Shown: piece after piece, positions 37,946-42,100 of the stretch
Numbering within the stretch: position 1 is the stretch's first letter
Layout of the letters: each line of letters starts with the position of its first letter
NCBI GenBank assembly: GCA_025061735.1
Contig: JANXAU010000051.1
Span: forward strand, 1-42,100
Origin: Candidatus Bipolaricaulota bacterium
GTDB taxonomy: Bacteria; Bipolaricaulota; Bipolaricaulia; RBG-16-55-9; DRXL01
Length of the DNA stretch: 42,100 nt
Reading direction: 5' to 3'
The notes under the pieces: generated by a model
What the model was told of the DNA's origin: nothing
The model's database searches: none
Seen by the model: the letters and a program-made list of their open reading frames with translations, nothing else
Position numbers and translations under genes: made by a program

Positions 37946-39205
37946 TTAGTTTACCAAACCTTCCAGATCGCTCAGCTTCTCCTCCGGCCCGACGACGCTC
38001 AAACTTAATGCCCCCGGAGTGAACAGCTCCCGCGCCAACGTCTGCAGCTCCTCAGCCGTCACCGCCTCGATCTTGGCTATCAAGTCCTCAATCGGCCCGT
38101 GAATGTTATAGAGCTCCCCAATCCCCAACCGCACCATGCGCGAATGGCTGCTCTCTAAACTGAGCAAGATGTTCCCCTTCAGCTTCTCTTTGGCTAAACG
38201 CAGCTCGTCTTTGGTGACAGGTTTCTGTGATAGGCTCTCTAGCTCCGCAACGCTGATCTCTACGGTCTGGCGCGCGTTCTTGGGTTCTGTGCCGACGTAG
38301 ATAATAAATAACCCGCTGTCAGTGAAGAGCGTCGTACTGCTGAAGACCGCATACGCCAAGCCCAACTCCTCCCGAATCTTCTTGAAGAGCCGCGAACTCA
38401 TCCCCCCGCCTAGGATCGTGTTCAGCACTTCGAGAGCGAAGCGACGCTCGTCTTGACGCCCCACGCTGGGCACCCCCAGCACTAAGTTCGCCTGCTGCAC
38501 GTCGCGGTCTTCCAGATAGAAATGCGGGTGTGGCCGAGGAGCGTAGCGCGGAGCCAGCGCGGGGCCGGGAGCCAGATCGCCAAAGTGCCGTTTCACGCAT
38601 TCTAAGACCCTTTCGGGTTCAATCTCGCCCGCCGCGGTGACAATAAAATGCGCGGGATGATAGGCCCGATGAAAGTCAAAGAGACTTTGACGATGGATCG
38701 TCACGACGGTCTCCGGTCGCCCTAAGATGGGCCTTGCCAAGGGATGCTCGTCATCCCAGATGCGCTCCATGAAGAGATCGAAGACCTTCTCTTGCGGGTT
38801 GTCCTCGCTCATGCGGATCTCTTCGAGTACGACCCCGTGCTCTTTTTGAATATCGCTCTCGTCGAAGCGCGGGTGCTTGACTAAGTCGGCCAAGATGTCC
38901 AGCGCTGCCTCTAAGTGCTGAGGGAGCACGTCAATGTAAAAGAGCGTGTACTCTTTGTGGGTCATCGCGTTGATGTAGCCCCCAAGCGCGTCTACTTCTT
39001 CAGATATTTGAAAGGCCGTGCGGTGGGTCGTCCCCTTGAAGAACATGTGCTCGGCGAAGTGGGCGATCCCCGCGATGGGTTCGTCGCGGCTGCCCAGGCG
39101 CGTCCAGATCCCTACCGACAAGGGCCGGTCGGGCCGAGGCTCGACCAGGACCCTTAAGCCGTTCTCCAGCGTCGTCGCGTAACAATTTGTGTATAGCTCG
39201 TGCAT
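37946..39205 (-). CDS. M16-family zinc peptidase (insulinase/processing-peptidase type)
   Basis: A 419-residue metallopeptidase. The inverted zinc motif HFAEH is at residues 49-53 (GIAHFAEHMFFKGT); the third ligand is Glu128 or Glu129 in HGVVLEEI. The C-terminal half has the M16 partner-domain signature LNTILGGGMSSRLFKKIREELGLAYAVFS. The layout and size match bacterial YmxG/processing-protease-like enzymes with one active and one inactive half. No signal peptide is present, so a cytosolic role is likely. The ATG at 39205 has no Shine-Dalgarno sequence; a TATTCT at 39209-39214 is very close. It lies downstream of the subtilase gene, after a palindromic repeat. Confidence 0.92.
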   Translation of the reverse strand: MHELYTNCYATTLENGLRVLVEPRPDRPLSVGIWTRLGSRDEPIAGIAHFAEHMFFKGTTHRTAFQISEEVDALGGYINAMTHKEYTLFYIDVLPQHLEAALDILADLVKHPRFDESDIQKEHGVVLEEIRMSEDNPQEKVFDLFMERIWDDEHPLARPILGRPETVVTIHRQSLFDFHRAYHPAHFIVTAAGEIEPERVLECVKRHFGDLAPGPALAPRYAPRPHPHFYLEDRDVQQANLVLGVPSVGRQDERRFALEVLNTILGGGMSSRLFKKIREELGLAYAVFSSTTLFTDSGLFIIYVGTEPKNARQTVEISVAELESLSQKPVTKDELRLAKEKLKGNILLSLESSHSRMVRLGIGELYNIHGPIEDLIAKIEAVTAEELQTLARELFTPGALSLSVVGPEEKLSDLEGLVN

Positions 39206-39227
39206 ATCAGAATAGAGCTAAGAAAAG

Positions 39228-39290
39228 CACCCTCACCCGGCCTACGGCCGCCCTCTTCCTTCTAGGGAGAGAGACAGTAGGGTGAGGGTG
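39228..39290. repeat. Palindromic 3'-end repeat, copy 4 (outer arms perfect, inner arms decayed)
   Basis: The outer 11-bp arms CACCCTCACCC (39228-39238) and GGGTGAGGGTG (39280-39290) pair perfectly. The inner CCCTCTTCCTTCTAGGGAGAGAG is a degraded form of the CCCTCTCCC/GGGAGAGGG hairpin. It lies seven bases beyond the subtilase stop (39298). Confidence 0.7.
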
Positions 39291-39297
39291 GCTCATG

Positions 39298-42021
39298 CTA
39301 TCTCCTTCTCAGATCAATGTAGAGAATATTCCCACAGGCGATGACGCTGTTGCCCGCCGGCACATCGAACTCTACTACATCTCCGGTGGGCAACGTCACC
39401 CTAATTTTTTGCGGCTGAGTGTCTTTATTGGTGTAGGCCAGGCAGCCATCGCGCTCGCTGCGCGCCCACGCCGCGGGATTGACAAACTCGAGCTTGCTGA
39501 AGATCAGCGAGATCACGCCCTCGGTGGGCAGCGCCTCGCGAATCTCGATGCGCACGGGAAGCGTCAGCGGGCTGTTGCTGGCGTTCTCAGCGGTGATCAC
39601 GATCGCGCTCTCATAAGTGCCCGGACCCAGCTGAGATATATCTAGACTGACGACGATCACCGCGGGAGCGGTTCCGCTCGTCGCGGAGAGCGTGAGCGCC
39701 GATGACTGAGCTTGGGCCGTCCAGCGCAGTTCTCCGCTGCCCAGATTGGTGATCTCCAAGAGCTGCGGCGCGGGGTTGGGGCCCTTCGCGACGGCGACAA
39801 AGCGCAGCTCGGTCGGGAAGAGTCCGATGCTCGCCGCAGCGCCCTCTAGCCGAACGACAACGGGGAGCCTGAAGGGGCTGTTCGGCGCATCGGGAGATGT
39901 GATCTCCACAGCGCCTTCGTTGGTGCCCACTTGGAGTTTCGTGACGTCTACGGTGAGCGTGACGGTCGAGGGGGCGGTGCCGCGCGTGGGGTTGAGCGTG
40001 ATCCATGGGACGGTCGCTGTAGCCGTCCAATTCAGGGTGCCGCCGCCGGCGTTGCGAATCTGAAAGCGCACGGCCTCGGGGGCGGGGCCGCCCACGCGCG
40101 CCCGCAGCTCGACGCGAGTGAGGTCCGTAGCGATCACGGGAGCCGCCGTGATCGTGAGCAAGACCCTGACGGTCATGGGGCTGCCCAGGGCTCGCTCCGA
40201 AGAGATCTTCACTTGGGCTTCGTAGCGCCCTTCTTTCAGTTGGGCGAGATCGGGCTGGAGCGCCAGCTTCGCGGGAGTCGTTCCCGAGGTCGCGCTGAGC
40301 CTGAGCCACGGGACGTTGGCTTCGGCGGTCCAAGTCAGCTCGCCGCTGCGGGCGTTGGCGATCTCGATCTCTTGAGGAGCGAGCGTCGCACCGGTGCGGC
40401 CCTCGAAGCGTATCAGAGCGGGGCGCACCAAGAGCGCGGGTTCATCGGGCTTGGGGGCCGTTCCCAGGGCGATTCGTCCCCACCCCGTTGTGTTATCAGG
40501 GCCGGGGCTGCTTATGTCGGTCGCGCGGGACGCCAAGAAGTTCGCGATCTGTTCGGGTCCCCACGCGGGGATGGCGCCCTTGACGAGCGCGGCGGCTCCA
40601 GCGGCGTGGGGACTTGAAGCCGACGTTCCAAAGAAGGGCCGGAACGTTGTGTTGCGGACGCCGTCGGGAGCGGCGAAGTCGGGCTTCATGCGGCCGTCTT
40701 GGGTCGGCCCGCGCGAGCTGTAGCGGCGCGGGGCATCGCTGCGGGGATCGGTCGCGCCGATGCTGTACGCGCTGGGCGAGAGCGCCGGCTCAAAGATGCT
40801 GACGCTCCCCTCAAAGATCATATATTCGGGGTCAACGTTAATAACCGAGATGTCTAACTTCGCGGGACGCGTCCCGCGAACGCGGCGCACTTTCAAGTGA
40901 TAGGTCCCGGCCTCGCGCACGTTGAAGAAGATCAAGCGCAGGGGGTAGTTAGAACGAATTTGGCTGCCGCGGGCCCGTTGCCGGTCGTTGCTGTCGAAGA
41001 GCAAGAAATCGTAATTGTCGGCTGCGCCGCTGCAGCGGTCTTCCCAAGAGAGGGTGGCGCGGATCGGGCCGGTCTCGTTGGGGTCGGCCTCGAACGAGAG
41101 CGTCTCGTCTTTATCGGCGAAGTTGTGAAAGCCGTTGTTGTCGGGATCGGTGAAAGTTCCCTCCCAGTGCTCGGTGGCGTGATTGCCCACCGAGACGGCC
41201 CAGAAGATCCCGGCGGCGCGGGCCTTGCGCACGATCGGCTCGATGATCCCTGTGCCCTCCCACGGGCAGCCCGTCAAGAAATTAAACGACGTATTGATCA
41301 CCTGAACGCCTTCGGAGATGAGATAATCTACAGCGCGTCCGAGAGCAACATCTGTATCGAAGTTGACCAAATAGAACGTCGCTTCCGGGGCGACGTCGTA
41401 GACGACCTCGGCGACGGCGGTGCCGTGCGGCTGGTTGGCCTCGATGTCTTCGTCAGAGGTGAACGAGCGCACGATGACGCGCTCGGCGGGGGGCAGCTCG
41501 GTGCCCAGCTTAGCGCGATAGCCTCTAAATCCCCCGTCAATGATGGCGATCTTGACCCCTTGGCCTTTGAGGTTCTCGCTGTGCCAGCCCTCTACGCCCA
41601 TCACGCGGACGCCCTCGCTGACGGTGCTCCCCTGCTCGAAGACGGGCACCAACGGCGTGCGCACCCACTCTACTGTCTCTAGGGTTGCCAACTCGCGAAG
41701 CGCGCGCAGGGGCACGAGCGCCTGAACGCGCTGCTCATAGACCGATTCTACCCTTCCTCCCAGCGCGCCGATGCGCTCCGCAAGCTTAGATACCTCCGTG
41801 CTAGCGACGGCTTCGACGACGACGCGCGCTCGTCCGGCTTTTAGGTCTTCGGGCTTGGTGGCGGGCAGCTCTGGTAGCTCGTGGTGGGCCTCGAACGCCG
41901 TGAGGGCGCTCATCAACAAATCTTGGATCTTGGTCAGGCGCGTATCTTGGGCTTGTGGGCTGGTGGAGACGACGACCGATACCGCGATCAGCAGAACGCC
42001 GAGGGCAAGTAGCCTTCTCAT
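39298..42021 (-). CDS. Exported subtilisin-like protease with three BACON-like repeats
   Basis: A 907-residue secreted S8 serine protease. Signal peptide about 1-24. Residues 60-130 look like an inhibitor-type propeptide (VSKLAERIGALGGRVESVYEQRVQALVP, layout only). The catalytic triad is Asp162 (IAIIDGGF), His199 (PHGTAVAEV) and Ser467 (GTSASSPHAAGAAAL), with Asn280 as oxyanion residue. An insertion of about 100 residues (290-400) before the Ser loop looks like a beta domain (GPIRATLSWEDRCSG). Three repeats follow, about 530-626, 632-725 and 731-826, each with LxWTAxAxxxWLxLxxTxGTxP and GxYExxVxI, like BACON domains. A 70-residue end has two Cys. It may digest external protein and bind its substrate through the repeats. 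Confidence 0.93.
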   Translation of the reverse strand: MRRLLALGVLLIAVSVVVSTSPQAQDTRLTKIQDLLMSALTAFEAHHELPELPATKPEDLKAGRARVVVEAVASTEVSKLAERIGALGGRVESVYEQRVQALVPLRALRELATLETVEWVRTPLVPVFEQGSTVSEGVRVMGVEGWHSENLKGQGVKIAIIDGGFRGYRAKLGTELPPAERVIVRSFTSDEDIEANQPHGTAVAEVVYDVAPEATFYLVNFDTDVALGRAVDYLISEGVQVINTSFNFLTGCPWEGTGIIEPIVRKARAAGIFWAVSVGNHATEHWEGTFTDPDNNGFHNFADKDETLSFEADPNETGPIRATLSWEDRCSGAADNYDFLLFDSNDRQRARGSQIRSNYPLRLIFFNVREAGTYHLKVRRVRGTRPAKLDISVINVDPEYMIFEGSVSIFEPALSPSAYSIGATDPRSDAPRRYSSRGPTQDGRMKPDFAAPDGVRNTTFRPFFGTSASSPHAAGAAALVKGAIPAWGPEQIANFLASRATDISSPGPDNTTGWGRIALGTAPKPDEPALLVRPALIRFEGRTGATLAPQEIEIANARSGELTWTAEANVPWLRLSATSGTTPAKLALQPDLAQLKEGRYEAQVKISSERALGSPMTVRVLLTITAAPVIATDLTRVELRARVGGPAPEAVRFQIRNAGGGTLNWTATATVPWITLNPTRGTAPSTVTLTVDVTKLQVGTNEGAVEITSPDAPNSPFRLPVVVRLEGAAASIGLFPTELRFVAVAKGPNPAPQLLEITNLGSGELRWTAQAQSSALTLSATSGTAPAVIVVSLDISQLGPGTYESAIVITAENASNSPLTLPVRIEIREALPTEGVISLIFSKLEFVNPAAWARSERDGCLAYTNKDTQPQKIRVTLPTGDVVEFDVPAGNSVIACGNILYIDLRRR

Positions 42022-42056
42022 GCTCTTCGACCCCTTTGCTATAAAAATTCGTCGCT

Positions 42057-42085
42057 ATTATACCAAACGGGGGAAGCCTCCTGAC
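42057..42085 (-). promoter_or_regulatory. Promoter of the subtilase gene
   Basis: A perfect TATAAT on the minus strand (42057-42062) has GTCAGG 17 bases upstream (42080-42085), as at the Asp-box gene A promoter. AAAGGGGTC serves as ribosome binding site before ATG 42021. The last 15 bases of the window show nothing further. Confidence 0.5.
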
Positions 42086-42100
42086 AGTGATCGCGCTTAC

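Noticed and set aside
1-42100. CRISPR arrays, rRNA genes, insertion sequences, prophage or integrase genes
   Set aside because: No regularly spaced repeats, rRNA motifs, transposase or integrase genes were found. The repeats present are palindromes, a pair of flanking repeats and the flotillin in-gene repeat.

Overview
The window reads as a stretch of bacterial chromosome. Evidence for this is the AAAGGAGG-type ribosome binding sites in front of most secreted-protein genes, the TTGACA/TATAAT-like promoters, the three clear intrinsic terminators and a tRNA-Ser(UGA) with a long variable arm. Nearly every base is coding, genes often overlap by ATGA, and the DNA is fairly GC-rich. Several genes are typical of deep-branching anaerobic or thermophilic bacteria: the nickel-pincer cofactor genes, a LonC-like protease, an indolepyruvate-oxidoreductase-like subunit, an acyl-CoA carboxyltransferase, and many PKD and BACON secreted proteins. 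A candidate lineage such as Bipolaricaulota (Acetothermia) would fit, but that is a guess from gene content and not a phylogenetic result.

Layout. 1-5630: the start of a secreted protein, then larE-larB-larC (nickel-pincer cofactor), a ParA/ribbon-helix-helix pair, an alkyltransferase-like/endonuclease V fusion and an HD-domain protein. 5859-10733: three exported PKD proteins (one with a VWA domain) that share a repeated paired-helix, dockerin-like module. 10879-14815: LonC-like protease, Glu/Leu-type dehydrogenase, and a tiny exported protein that is a single copy of the same module. 14795-15540: a BrnT/CopG toxin-antitoxin unit bracketed by imperfect direct repeats and a large palindrome. 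15547-18127: two tandem Asp-box (BNR) exported proteins. 18261-22352: a minus-strand ABC exporter operon of two ATPases and two permeases with a second toxin/antitoxin-like pair embedded inside it.

22503-27196: a small exported protein behind a perfect 20-bp palindrome, a carbonic-anhydrase-like protein, flotillin plus NfeD, and an acyl-CoA carboxyltransferase. 27240-28321: tRNA-Ser and, divergent from it, an unusual transmembrane winged-helix regulator. 28427-31127: an exported helical protein and three cupredoxin-type proteins, one fused to CHRD. 31142-35922: alpha/beta hydrolase, glutaryl-CoA-dehydrogenase-like enzyme, an XRE protein fused to a GalU-like domain that seems to have lost its catalytic residues, and an IorA-like TPP enzyme. 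35933-36068 can fold into a branched structure. 36167-42021: a small membrane protein, a YVTN-type propeller protein, an M16 peptidase and a subtilase with three BACON-like repeats.

How it fits together. Much of the window serves the cell envelope: PKD, Asp-box, propeller, cupredoxin and protease proteins leave the cell, while flotillin/NfeD and the ABC systems remodel the membrane. The metabolic part (dehydrogenase, acyl-CoA dehydrogenase, carboxyltransferase, IorA-like enzyme) points to amino-acid and organic-acid catabolism through CoA esters. The best leads for new biology are the XRE/pseudo-GalU regulator, the sensor-first transmembrane winged-helix regulator, the dockerin-like module family and the toxin-like pair inside the ABC operon.
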